DNA of 64,000 nt from Aradus depressus (taxonomy: Eukaryota > Arthropoda > Insecta > Hemiptera > Aradidae), in contig OY759224.1 of the NCBI GenBank assembly GCA_963662175.1, positions 34,295,489-34,359,488 on the forward strand. Direction: 5' to 3'. Every line of letters begins with the position of its first letter. The first letter of the stretch is position 1. The notes under the pieces were generated by a model that searched no databases, was not told where the DNA came from, and saw only the letters and a program-made list of their open reading frames with translations. Below are positions 1 to 8,549 of the stretch, piece by piece. The translations under genes were made by a program, and so were the position numbers.

Positions 1-613
1 GTCCATTTAAATATTGTAGGATATCCTTTAACACAACGAGGTTATGAATTAAACAGGTAATGCTTTATTAGGTTTAACTAATACTAAGCTGTTATTTAGT
101 TGGAAAAGGTGATTAATTTATTTATAATTATATTATTATAAATATATAATGCTGACTAATTTGTGCTTTGTTAGGCTGCTAGAAGATTTCTTTTATAAAT
201 TTTTACCCAGTTTATTGGTATTTTGAATAATGAGAAAGTAGTTACCGTTAGCTTCTTGTTTGAAGTATTGTGTTGCTTGTAAATTAGATTGAGATACATT
301 GTATCTACCTAGTGATTTTTTAAAATTAATGCTAATTCAAGTCCATTACTTTTCCACTAAAATTGGGGTAAATATTTGTACTAACCATATTAACATTTTG
401 TGTACAATGTGTAGACATAAGATCCTTTAAGAATATTCATTTTATGGACTAATAATTCAGATTGAACATTGTGTGTGACAGACAGTCTGTCGCAGAGAAG
501 GGGCCAGATATTTCTATATTAATCTATTGGTCTGGATCCCTTCAAAATGTTTCATAAAATGAGTTATAGATTAATATTTTCTTTTGTTCAATATTTTAAT
601 CTTTATTTTTTAG
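1..613. other. AT-rich flank, no gene recognised
   Basis: No convincing coding frame, RNA gene or repeat is visible. The stretch just before 614 ends in a pyrimidine-rich run followed by AG, which fits the 3' end of an intron. The rest is probably intron or intergenic DNA. Confidence 0.5.
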
Positions 614-715
614 TGGGTTGGTGGAAAAGTGGACATCTTCAAGGGTTTGGAGAGCCCCCTACTGCTAAAACGCAATTTTTGAATTTAATTCATTCAATAC
701 GAACCGTCACGAGAA
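614..715 (+). CDS. putative internal coding exon of an unrecognised gene
   Basis: This 102-base block is bounded by a T-rich tract ending in TAG at 611-613 and by a strong donor, GTAAGT, at 716-721. The frame that is open across it enters and leaves in phase 1, so the exon is symmetrical and could be included without shifting frame. It encodes about 34 residues, with GHLQGFGEPPTAKTQ in the middle. The composition is richer in G and C than the flanks. Joined to the acceptor at 2997, the frame would continue for 17 mostly hydrophobic residues and stop (see the entry at 2998). I do not recognise the protein. The alternative is a chance frame with chance splice signals, and earlier exons would lie outside the window. 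Confidence 0.42.
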
Positions 716-962
716 GTAAGTATAAATTATTGTAATTGTTTATTTAGTTAAATGGATTTGTTAATCTTATGCTTTGTCCATACTATGCCGAACGACAAGG
801 CCAATCGACTAACTCCGTTCGACACGTTCGACTTTTGACTACTCCACATATCAGTATGTGTGGACGTGTCGACCGAACACATTGACAGTCGAGACAGATA
901 GTGAAAAGTGTAGATTTAAATAGTTTTAATTTAATTTAAATTTTAAATAGCCGTGTCCCAGG

Positions 963-1735
963 ATGATTGATGCAGAAGATACTGCATTGGCTGCTGCTGC
1001 AATTATCATTGCAGTTGTTGCAAGCCAACATCGTCGTCGTCGCCCCCGAAGCCTTGTCCGAGACAGAAAAGAGTACGTTACTGGTAGATTAGGTTGATGA
1101 GTTAAACCAGGAATACAGATGTGATGCGGGCTTTCAAAACTTTATCAGAATGAATAATTCCGATTTTGAAAATCTGTTGAATATGAGCCGGGGGATTCCC
1201 TAGTTGAAGTGGCACCTTTCACCAGAGATGTATTGGAGGGGTCGCACTCTGCAAACTGACTTAGTTCATAACTAGACCTGACGATGGTGTGAGGCCGAAA
1301 CCGGTGATGCGGGCTTTCAAAACTTTATCAGAATGAATAATTCCGATTTTGAAAATCTGTTGAATATGAGCCGGGGGATTCCCTAGTTGAAGTGGCACCT
1401 TTCACCAGAGATGTATTGGAGGGGTCGCACTCTGCAAACTGACTTAGTTCATAACTAGACCTGACGATGGTGTGAGGCCGAAACCGGTAGTTGTATTTTT
1501 ATAAATATCTTTAGTGGAATAGACAATATTTCAAAAAATAAGTTTGTTTTATTTATTTATTACAAATTCCACAATATGTCCGCGTTCCTCAACCTAGAAG
1601 TTGGGAATATGATTGCGGCGAAAATCAGTAAAATAAACCACCTCATTCAGACAAACTATTCCAGCGAGCTCCTTGTAGTAACGCTGCGTTTTTTGGCTAT
1701 TGGAGATTCCTATACTTCATTGGGCTACTTCAATG
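963..1735 (+). pseudogene. Harbinger transposase, N-terminal remnant
   Basis: A frame from 963 reads an acidic start, an alanine-rich stretch, a run of five arginine/histidine codons and RDRKEYVTG, then hits a stop after a frameshift. Another frame around 1095-1190 reads DELNQEY and then FIRMNNSDFENLLNM, the usual Harbinger N-terminal segment. After the duplicated 183-bp block the family's next conserved part, VTLRFLAIGDSYTSLGYF, appears at about 1680-1735. Beyond this the sequence switches abruptly to the antisense MADF gene, so the DDE catalytic domain is gone. It is clearly non-functional. Confidence 0.72.
1121..1486 (+). repeat. 183-bp tandem duplication (two copies)
   Basis: Copy one is 1121-1303 and copy two 1304-1486; I see no differences between them over the stretch compared by eye. 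The unit starts inside the transposase remnant (GTGATGCGGGCTTTC) and ends in GAGGCCGAAACCG. Identity this high suggests either a recent duplication or an assembly duplication. Confidence 0.9.
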
Positions 1736-1875
1736 CCGAAAGAAAAGACAATATCCATTAGTCCATCATGTCTTTTGTTTCTGTTTTTGTGTTCTGAATC
1801 AGTTGAGTCCCACAATCCACAACGATCACGATACATTTCAATAAAATAAATTGTTTCTTCGTCACTCCAATTCAT
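1717..1875 (-). pseudogene. MADF/Myb-like DNA-binding protein fragment of Harbinger
   Basis: Read on the minus strand from 1875, the frame begins MNWSDEETIYFIEMYRDRCG and then LWDSTDSEHKNRNKRHDGL, matching the MADF/Myb-SANT pattern (W-x2-EE, I-x-MY, LW, KNR). In Harbinger elements this second protein helps the transposase reach the nucleus and bind the ends. The frame stops after the first half of the domain, where the deletion joins it to the transposase piece. Confidence 0.65.
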
Positions 1876-2193
1876 CTTGACCAAAATTAATAAATTAAAA
1901 CTAAAAGAGCAATAAAAAACCAAATAAATGCACTGAGCAAAGAATAAATCTGAACAAAATGACTTTTTGTTTTTAGTTTTTATCAGTTAACCGATGATAA
2001 AGTTATCTGATAACATCAGCTGATAGCTGAAAAGTTGAGCAACATGCTTCGACACGTCAACACTGCTGATGTCGGCTCGACTTGCTTTGAGCTGTTTCGA
2101 CTTGATTGGATGGTTCAACAAGGCCGGGCGACACGTTGTTCGCCGACATTTGTTCGACATTGTCGATCGACACCGTTCGGCATAGTGTGAACA

Positions 2194-2996
2194 AATCTTT
2201 CCAATGTTTGCATAAGAGTAATGTCTTGTGTTCCAAAATTAAAATTCTTAATTCGGTTTTTGATAATAGAATGAAATAAAGTAAAATTATAGGGATATTG
2301 AGTTAGTGGAGGTAGTCAATGTCTTATTATTTAATTGTTTGTGTTTTTATGCTATTTCTGTATTATCTTAAAAGCAGAGAGCTTCTTCCATACTTATATT
2401 GTCTAATTTCACGAAAAATATATGCATGTCGTGTACCTCTTTCTGCTATCGAAATTTTAAACTAGACTGAAAAATATTAAATATGTATTTTTCATTTTTT
2501 TTATAACGTTATCGGTTCAAGAGAAATTCAGCCGGGCCATCTAAAAAGGACACCCTGTATATATTTTAAGAAAACATTTTCAACGTCCGACGAAATTTAA
2601 AAAAAATTCCAAACATGATAAACGGAAATAATTTTCAATAAATGTTTCCAAACTTAACTTTAGCTCCAGATCTCTATTTTTTTGTAAATACTTAATGCTG
2701 AATCGAAATTTAAAGTTCATCTCTATTTACATGCAATGAGTGTCCTGTATTATCATTTTTTGGAAACTTAAGATTTGTTAAGCAAAATTATTGATTGAAT
2801 GAAAAACGTTGATATTTAATTTCGGTAAATACTACTTTTTTGGTTCTAGCTTCTGGGGTGTAACCACCCCCCGATTCATGTCATGAAATGTGAAATAGAA
2901 CTATTCTAATATAGAGTTACCCACCTATAGTGGCCTTTATTTTGTTTTAACCACAATTTATGACAATATTAACCACTTTATTATCTTTTTGTTTCA
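2194..2996. other. non-coding stretch before TATDN1 (putative intron)
   Basis: No gene recognised. At 2396-2440 there is a degenerate copy of the conserved Penelope-end block (TTGTCTAATTTCAC), and near 2548 a short ACACCCTGTATATA motif of the kind seen at the ends of some TA-targeting DNA transposons. The stretch ends in a pyrimidine-rich tract and CAG at 2995-2997. Confidence 0.45.
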
Positions 2997-2997
2997 G

Positions 2998-3053
2998 TTC
3001 CTTTGATATTCGTCAACGTCCTATTGATAGCTTTCAAATTGCTATTGGGATAA
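2998..3053 (+). CDS. putative terminal coding exon (joined to 614-715), in TATDN1 leader
   Basis: A good acceptor (TTTTTGTTTCAG) ends at 2997. Spliced in phase 1 to the exon ending at 715, the frame reads IPLIFVNVLLIAFKLLLG and stops with TAA at 3051-3053. That is a plausible single membrane-spanning C-terminus. The TATDN1 start codon follows 42 bases later. The simpler reading is that 2998-3095 is only the 5' untranslated part of a TATDN1 exon and the hydrophobic frame is chance. cDNA would settle it. Confidence 0.3.
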
Positions 3054-3095
3054 CGAAAGTCCATTTGTTGGAGGGGGAAAAAACCGCTTGTAAAT

Positions 3096-4013
3096 ATGAT
3101 TGGGAAACGATTCATAGATATTGGCGCAAATCTACTTGATCCAATGTATCTTGGAGTATACCACACAAGCAAAACACACGAACCGGATCTGACAGAAGTG
3201 CTGGCACGAGCTTGGGAATTTGGTTTGGACAAGATCATCTTAACTGGAGGCAGTTTGAAAGAAAGTGAGGACGTTTTGAAACTTTGTGAAACAGCGGACG
3301 AAAATAGACTATTTGCGACTGTCGGCTGTCATCCAACCCGATGTGACGAGTTTGACAAATCGGGTGCTCCTGATCAGTATTTGGCCGATTTAAAGGAGAT
3401 GGCAAGTCGCAGTCGCGTTGTGGCCCTTGGCGAGTGTGGTCTTGACTATGACCGGCTGCATTTCTGCACCAAGGAGGTTCAGCTGAAATATTTTGAAAAA
3501 CAGTTAATTTTAAGTAAAGACATTCAAAAACCGTTATTTCTTCATTGTCGCAATGCAGATGAAGATTTTCTCTCACTTTTAGTCAAACACAAGGACCGAC
3601 TCCCTACCGGTGTCGTTCACTCGTTCACCGGTCCTTTAGAGTACGCATTAAAATATATCGATCTCGGTTTTTATATAGGAATCAACGGATGCTCCTTGAA
3701 AACTGAAGATAATTTAAACGTTGTCAAAGAGTTACCAATAGAGAAAATAATGTTGGAAACAGACTGTCCATGGTGCGAAGTTCGCCCGTCCCACGCTAGT
3801 TCCAAATTTGTCAAAACTACTTTTCCAAGTTATAAAAAAGAAAAATGGGCAAAAGGTTCTATGGTCAAAAGTCGAAATGAACCTTGTACTATTGTTCAAA
3901 TTTTTGAAATTGTTAGCAGTTTAATGAAAGACAAAACTGAAGATGAGGTTTGTCATCAAATTTATAGAAATACACTAAAAGTATTTTTTCCTGATGAATT
4001 TAAAAAATTATAA
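3096..4013 (+). CDS. TATDN1: TatD-type deoxyribonuclease, TATDN1 orthologue
   Basis: A 305-residue single-exon frame covering the whole length expected for animal TATDN1, a metal-dependent nuclease of the amidohydrolase/TIM-barrel superfamily linked to DNA repair and apoptotic DNA breakdown. Visible landmarks: the N-terminal FIDIGANLLDP (residues 6-16; this subfamily lacks the HxH of bacterial TatD), TVGCHPTRC at 75-83, GECGLDYDRL at 112-121 with metal-ligand Glu113, FLHCRN at 148-153 with His150, VVHSF at 173-177 with His175, and ETDCPW at 221-226 with Asp223. The typical C-terminus, RNEPC and a final KVFFPDE, is intact. I chose the ATG at 3096 because the conserved N-terminus begins five codons later. 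An acceptor-like site at 2997 suggests a spliced leader exon. Lack of introns could reflect an old retrocopy, but there is no poly(A) tract or target duplication, and no key residue is lost. A polyadenylation signal lies 224 bases past the stop. Confidence 0.96.
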   Translation: MIGKRFIDIGANLLDPMYLGVYHTSKTHEPDLTEVLARAWEFGLDKIILTGGSLKESEDVLKLCETADENRLFATVGCHPTRCDEFDKSGAPDQYLADLKEMASRSRVVALGECGLDYDRLHFCTKEVQLKYFEKQLILSKDIQKPLFLHCRNADEDFLSLLVKHKDRLPTGVVHSFTGPLEYALKYIDLGFYIGINGCSLKTEDNLNVVKELPIEKIMLETDCPWCEVRPSHASSKFVKTTFPSYKKEKWAKGSMVKSRNEPCTIVQIFEIVSSLMKDKTEDEVCHQIYRNTLKVFFPDEFKKL

Positions 4014-4236
4014 TTTTATATCTTCCAGTATACAAGACGCTGGGATGCCATTCGGTGGATTTCTATCTATAAACCGGGTGACAGTCAGCTCTGCCATAAC
4101 TTTTAAATCGCCACTGTCATATTTAAGAATATGGAATATTTTAAGCTTATATTTTTGTATTTTGAACTTTCTAGTTATCCGGCGTTGTCAGGGTAGTAAC
4201 CTGGAGCAGGTCAGTAACTGAGTTAGTTTTTCTTTA

Positions 4237-4242
4237 AATAAA
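4237..4242 (+). terminator. candidate polyadenylation signal for TATDN1
   Basis: AATAAA lies 224 bases after the TATDN1 stop codon, a reasonable 3' UTR length, and directly precedes a short tandem repeat. A second AATAAA at 6391 is a distal alternative. Confidence 0.45.
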
Positions 4243-4263
4243 TGTTCAATGACTTTGAGACGG

Positions 4264-4361
4264 TAGATGTGGTGCGTCACTAACCACATAGATGTGGTGC
4301 GTCACTAACCACATAGATGTGGTGCGTCACTAACCACATAGATGTGGTGCGTCACTAACCC
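4264..4361 (+). repeat. 25-bp tandem repeat, four copies
   Basis: The unit TAGATGTGGTGCGTCACTAA plus CCACA begins at 4264, 4289, 4314 and 4339; the last copy degrades into CCGCCCCC. The copies are identical by eye. It lies immediately downstream of the proximal TATDN1 polyadenylation signal. Confidence 0.92.
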
Positions 4362-5439
4362 GCCCCCTTCGGCATTAAAAACAACGGGGATAATTTTGTG
4401 TATGTGCCCCTTCACGACCTCTCACCTCCGTTGTTTTGAACTGGGTTTATAAGGGCTACATGAGGAATTTCATGAAAATCCAACCAACCAAAGAGCTAGT
4501 ACTCATTTTATATAACATGAAACTGATTTTTGATTCATCGAAAAGTTCATTCCTTTTTTCATTGCAGATAAAACTTTTAATTCTATATCAATGGATATAC
4601 TTTACTTTAATGGATGTCCCAAATTTGTGGACATTACACCACAAAATATGGCTTTTTCAAGAAAGTTTTTAGGGAATCAGCTTGCACATGGTTCTATTAA
4701 AAGTTTAAAAATATCATTTTAATGTCTAAAATGAATTTTGAAAGTCGCGCTTTATTTTTTCTCCATAGTTTAACAGAACATTTTCTTCACAGTTGATCAC
4801 TACAAACAGTTTTTCAAAATCTTCTTAGGTTCACAAAATACATGCTCTACAAATTACTTATTTTTCCCAATCGTTTTTCATTCAATTATTGCCTAACGGT
4901 GAGTTTGAGTTTTGGCATAATTTTTCTCTTTATTATGGGTTGAATTTTCGAACTATAGCAAGAAATTACAACTTTCTTTTTATGTTCTCCATACTTGATA
5001 AATACTTCTGAAAATAGAGAATAAAGGTTTACAAAAAAAAGTTGATTGTACGCTTTTCCATGCAATTACGATTATTCTTAGAAGAAAATATTAATTTTAT
5101 TACTTTTTTTTTTGTTTTCAAATTATTACAGTTTGTGTGAATAATTAATACTTATTTTTCTTCATTGCATTACTTTTGCTGTCTGAAACTGAATTACTTG
5201 AGAGTTCGGTTCATACCAAATCATATTTCTCTTAGAAATAGTAGATAATATGAGATAGTTTAATTAAATTTAAAAGTAAGTTTGAATATGTCTGAACAGT
5301 AACAGGAACGCAAAGAATCTAAGCAATCCTGAGAGAATAAAATGGCACCTGGTTTCCAACGACAGAAACAGTGAGATTATCTCATAAAAAGAAACACATT
5401 ATTTATTGTTTTAATGAACAAATAAAAACCAGTTTAACA
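4362..5439. other. unannotated AT-rich stretch
   Basis: No coding frame of credible composition, RNA gene or known repeat is visible. It may include distal 3' UTR of TATDN1 if the polyadenylation signal at 6391 is used. Confidence 0.4.
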
Positions 5440-5535
5440 TTTATATTGTCTAATTCCACAAAAATATATACATAAAGTGAACCCGGTTTCGGCTTAAGCC
5501 CTCCTCAGCACAAAGGTCAACATGGTTTCCTGGGT
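5440..5535 (-). mobile_element. Penelope-like element terminal (LTR-like) fragment
   Basis: On the minus strand this ends in GTGGAATTAGACAATATAAA, the same block that ends the Penelope-like element at 28795-28830 and recurs near 2396, 8480 and 24960. Upstream of that block is a hammerhead-like fold (5477-5511). No reverse transcriptase coding is attached. Confidence 0.55.
5477..5511 (-). ncRNA. hammerhead-ribozyme-like motif in a Penelope end
   Basis: Minus strand: CTGAGGA (5508 down to 5502) fits the hammerhead CUGANGA box, and GAAA (5490 to 5487) fits the second box. Between them lies the stem GGC/GCC with a TTAA loop and one extra G. After GAAA a two-pair stem III (AC/GT) encloses a CGG loop, then a GUU cleavage-type triplet, then CAC, which pairs with the GTG just before CTGAGGA (stem I). 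Penelope-like elements are known to carry hammerhead ribozymes in their LTR-like ends. The extra base between box one and stem II may weaken activity. Confidence 0.45.
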
Positions 5536-6455
5536 TACCTACCATATTCCTACTGCTCTAAGGGACACATTTAACTGTGCTAACGTAACCCGAAAATGAT
5601 ACTCTATATGCATATATTTTTATGGAAATTTTTATTAGTTTTCCAATATTTTGATGCAGATGGCAAAAATATATACTAGGAAATTGACAAATAAATGCTT
5701 CTATTTCGTACACACAAATACCATGTTATTTTATGCTAATCAGCAGATGTTTTACAAAAACTCGCACGATTCCAATTCTTTTTTGAAAATTAATAGTTTC
5801 CATTAGAGTCAGTTTGAAAAACATTATATTTATATACATATAGTATTTTAGACTTTCAGTTTTAATATTTAAAAATTAACTTATTCTTAAACTAGCTAGT
5901 CTAATTCTATTTTTGAAATGACCTCTCATATATCAAAAAAATGTATTAATTTAATATGGAAAAATGAAAGATTTCACTTTTTTCTCTTCGAAAATTCAAC
6001 CCCCAATATTACCGTATATAATAATATATCTGTAGAATTATTATTCTATATACATATATATTATATAGCCAAATCTAATTTTATTTTTTTTAATCTGTTC
6101 AATCGACATGAGTGGACTTATATACTTTTCTATTTTTTACATTTCAGTATAGGAAATTAAACTATGAATATTCCTATATCAAGGAAGATAGTTTCTTAAC
6201 AATATGGAGTTCTAAAAGAACTATAATTACATATAAACGTATATAAAAATATCCATTTGTTAGTGGTTATTTTCATATTAACAAATGTGTGTGGTTTAGT
6301 TTAGTTTAACTCTTGTATAGTTCAAATTGTGTATATACACATTCAACTTGTTTTTATATTTATTTACTGTTGTAAATAATGTTATATGTAAATAAAACAT
6401 TGTTCTATGAAAAACTATATTTCATATTCTTTTCCTTACTTTTTAACTGTCGAGT
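5536..6455. other. unannotated AT-rich stretch
   Basis: No credible gene. It contains many ATATA runs and ends in a stretch that looks like a 3' UTR with AATAAA at 6391-6396. Nothing else could be supported. Confidence 0.4.
6391..6396 (+). terminator. possible distal polyadenylation signal
   Basis: AATAAA in a U-rich context (GTAAATAAAACATTG). It could be a distal site for TATDN1 or belong to an unrelated transcript; no coding sequence directly precedes it. Confidence 0.25.
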
Positions 6456-6579
6456 TACCAGGTAAATAAACCTGAGTTGCCAAAATTTAGCATTCCCATG
6501 GACGTCAGGTCCATCAGAGAAAGGGCGCTCTGGTAGTAGGCGATATGACCTTGTAGTTAAAACTTGGGCATGAGTCAAA
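6456..6579 (+). mobile_element. SINE-A fragment (3' half)
   Basis: Matches the 3' part of the complete SINE at 39389-39800: AATAAACCTG..GCAAAATTTAG, then GGCGCTCTGGTAGTAGGCGA and the terminal GGGCATGAGTCA. The tRNA-like head is absent. Confidence 0.75.
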
Positions 6580-6734
6580 ATAACTTTCCAACTATATAAA
6601 ACAAACGAATAATAGTTGTTTCAATGATGACATCTCATCCCAGACTTTATTTCTATGGTCATGGGAATAACTGGATAAGTAGGTAGAATTTTGGTCAAAT
6701 GAGAGGTAAGTGCGTTAGTGATTTGGAACTGGGT

Positions 6735-6815
6735 GATAACGAGATCGCCAAAAGGTCCTCTGGTAGAAGGCAATAGGAGCTCCTGATGAAGCCCGGGCAT
6801 GCGTCACAAAAACAA
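6735..6815 (+). mobile_element. SINE-A fragment (3' end), diverged
   Basis: A second, more diverged copy of the SINE-A tail (CTCTGGTAGAAGGCAATAGG and GCCCGGGCATGCGTCA), about 150 bases from the first. Confidence 0.6.
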
Positions 6816-6917
6816 ATAAATATGGAAACTGCTTAACTATGATTTTGTGGGAAATATATTTGCTTTAAGCCTTTTGAAGGAATTTCAGCTGACCATCAAT
6901 TATATATGTAATAAAAC

Positions 6918-7125
6918 GACAAAATCTTGAGCACTCCGTCCTTTGGATGCGATGGTCTCGAGCTTGTGCGATGTCAGGTACTCAAAGATCCCCTATACTA
7001 GGTGAATAATCGTAGGTAGGCAAAATGTAGGATTCACACAGTAGAGGAGTTCATGTCAACCTGTGTGACGATAGAGCTCTGTTAGTAGGCGACATGACCT
7101 TGACCCTTGGTCTGAGGAGGACTAA
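6918..7125 (+). mobile_element. SINE-A fragment (middle and tail)
   Basis: Contains the SINE-A middle module (TTGAGCACTCCGTCCTTTGG, GATGTCAGGTACTC, GGTGAATAA) and tail (CTCTGTTAGTAGGCGACATG). It is the third copy in about 700 bases. Confidence 0.75.
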
Positions 7126-7349
7126 ACGCAAAATTTCTAATGATGTAATGAATCTATAGACTCGATATGTATGAATTAAGAACTGATGATTGAGGAGTAC
7201 CTGAAACGCATACTAAATATTAATCCAAATCACAGAGGACAAGAAGTGTTTAAAAGGGGAGTGACAACTTATTTGAAGTTGGGGAAGTACAATCCGATAA
7301 TTCACCGACTACGTTTTACCAATAGAGGTCTTTAACGAAGTTTTATTAC

Positions 7350-7412
7350 TTCCCAGATGAAAAACCTGAGGCTTCGGTCGGGTTTCGAACCCGCGATCTT
7401 GAGCAGCACGCT
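7350..7412 (-). mobile_element. SINE-A head fragment
   Basis: The minus strand shows the tRNA-like B-box region (GGGTTCGAAACCCGACCGA) followed by the CCTCAGG..TCTGGGAAG module of SINE-A. Only about 60 bases are recognisable. Confidence 0.65.
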
Positions 7413-7779
7413 ACCTTTTTAAATATATATTTTGACTTTCTTCAATTTGTGTAAAGAATTGTTTTACGATTATTGAATATACATTTTCAATTTGGCATGC
7501 AATTGGAGGATGTGTTCGATGGAAGCTATCCACCTCACCAAAGACAAAACGAAAAAGATTTGAATTACATAAATAAATATTGAGTAATTTTCTTCAAATT
7601 GTATTTTGTAATAAGTCTCATGAAGACATGAATAAAGTTGAGAAATCCTCCATTGCACTGAATGTGACGTCATAGGTAAGTTGTAGACATGTCACCAAAT
7701 TTAAATCAAATGTTGTAACCCAAAGTGAGGCAAGGACGTGGTTAGAATATGTGAGGCTTCTTAGCAACTTAACTTGGTA

Positions 7780-8260
7780 AATCAAGTATCTTCCGTACTT
7801 GCTTCTCTCCTACGGAGCCATGAAGGAACATTCTGCAGGTTCCTCGTCTCCATGCGCAACGCTCTCGTCATCGCTTTTTAACCTCCTCAGCTATACCAAG
7901 TATAGGGGAAGTTATGTAATCAGTCAAAAACTCGATGCAGAGTTTTCAACGGAATTTCATGTTTTCCGTCCTTCAGATTCTAAATATGAAAAAAAAAAAT
8001 GCTGTGTGTCTGGATAATTCCCGATAAAATAAATGTAGCGCCATAAAATGTTATATGTGAATCCAGAACTATTTAAAGACAACACCTATTGATTTTTCAA
8101 GAGCAAAAATTAAAACAGAAGCTTAACACACAAACTTTAATAACTATCGTTGTAATGAATGTATCGACACAAAATTTCATATTTGAATTTAATATTTCAG
8201 TAAACTACATAAGGACGACACTTTTATTTTCGTAACACCTTATTTTACCTTTTCGGTTAC
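7780..8260 (+). repeat. dispersed repeat family DR-A, copy 1
   Basis: Carries the family's landmarks: CCAAGTATAGGGGAAGTTAT, then a block on mutated-looking TTTTCAACGGAATTTCATG, then GTAATGAATGTATCGACACA and AAGGACGACAC. The same modules recur in both orientations about a dozen times in this window, and as tandem units inside the large Helitron. I know no named family to assign it to. Confidence 0.7.
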
Positions 8261-8459
8261 AGCCCCCCAACTGAACTACAATATATATATATTCTGATCT
8301 TATTATGTTCGGAACTATCGTTGCAATGCGTTACAGTTTATAGTATAATAATCTGAGACAAAAAATGAAAATAAATCAAAAGCTAGAAAGGAAATGTCAA
8401 GTAGCTACAGCTGTCACTAGAACCAAAAAAAAAAATTGCAAATTTTAACATAGAAATTA

Positions 8460-8545
8460 GTAAAAATACAGAAATGTTTTTCTTTTATAAATATTGTCTA
8501 TTTCACAAAATATATACAATACATGGGAGTACTTCCACTTTTTTT
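8460..8545 (-). mobile_element. Penelope-like element 3' terminus, truncated
   Basis: On the minus strand it reads GAAGTACTCCCATG..TGTGAAATAGACAATATTTA, matching the end of the Penelope element at 28795-28850. The match breaks off exactly at the GAA box of the hammerhead-like motif, after which a poly(T)/AGTGG sequence begins. Confidence 0.6.
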
Positions 8546-8549
8546 TTTT

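Larger units (their letters stand above)
775..2193. mobile_element. PIF/Harbinger-like DNA transposon, internally deleted
   Basis: The ends form an inverted repeat of about 19 bp with two mismatches, sharing the core ACTATGCCGAAC. Both subterminal regions are rich in short TTCGACA-like motifs in both orientations. Inside are pieces of two genes in convergent orientation, as in autonomous Harbingers: a transposase on the plus strand and a Myb/MADF-like DNA-binding protein on the minus strand. The catalytic core of the transposase is missing and the two genes are joined near 1735. A 183-bp tandem duplication sits in the transposase part. I could not define a clean target-site duplication. The element lies in the putative intron between 715 and 2998. 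Confidence 0.72.

Noticed and set aside
2540..2570. Transposon end (ACACCCTGTATATA)
   Set aside because: Only a short single motif with no partner end, so no element can be delimited.
3235..3576. 113-codon minus-strand frame over TATDN1
   Set aside because: Shadow of the TATDN1 coding strand.
5918..6160. 80-codon plus-strand frame
   Set aside because: AT-driven composition (Phe, Ile, Asn, Tyr rich) typical of non-coding DNA.
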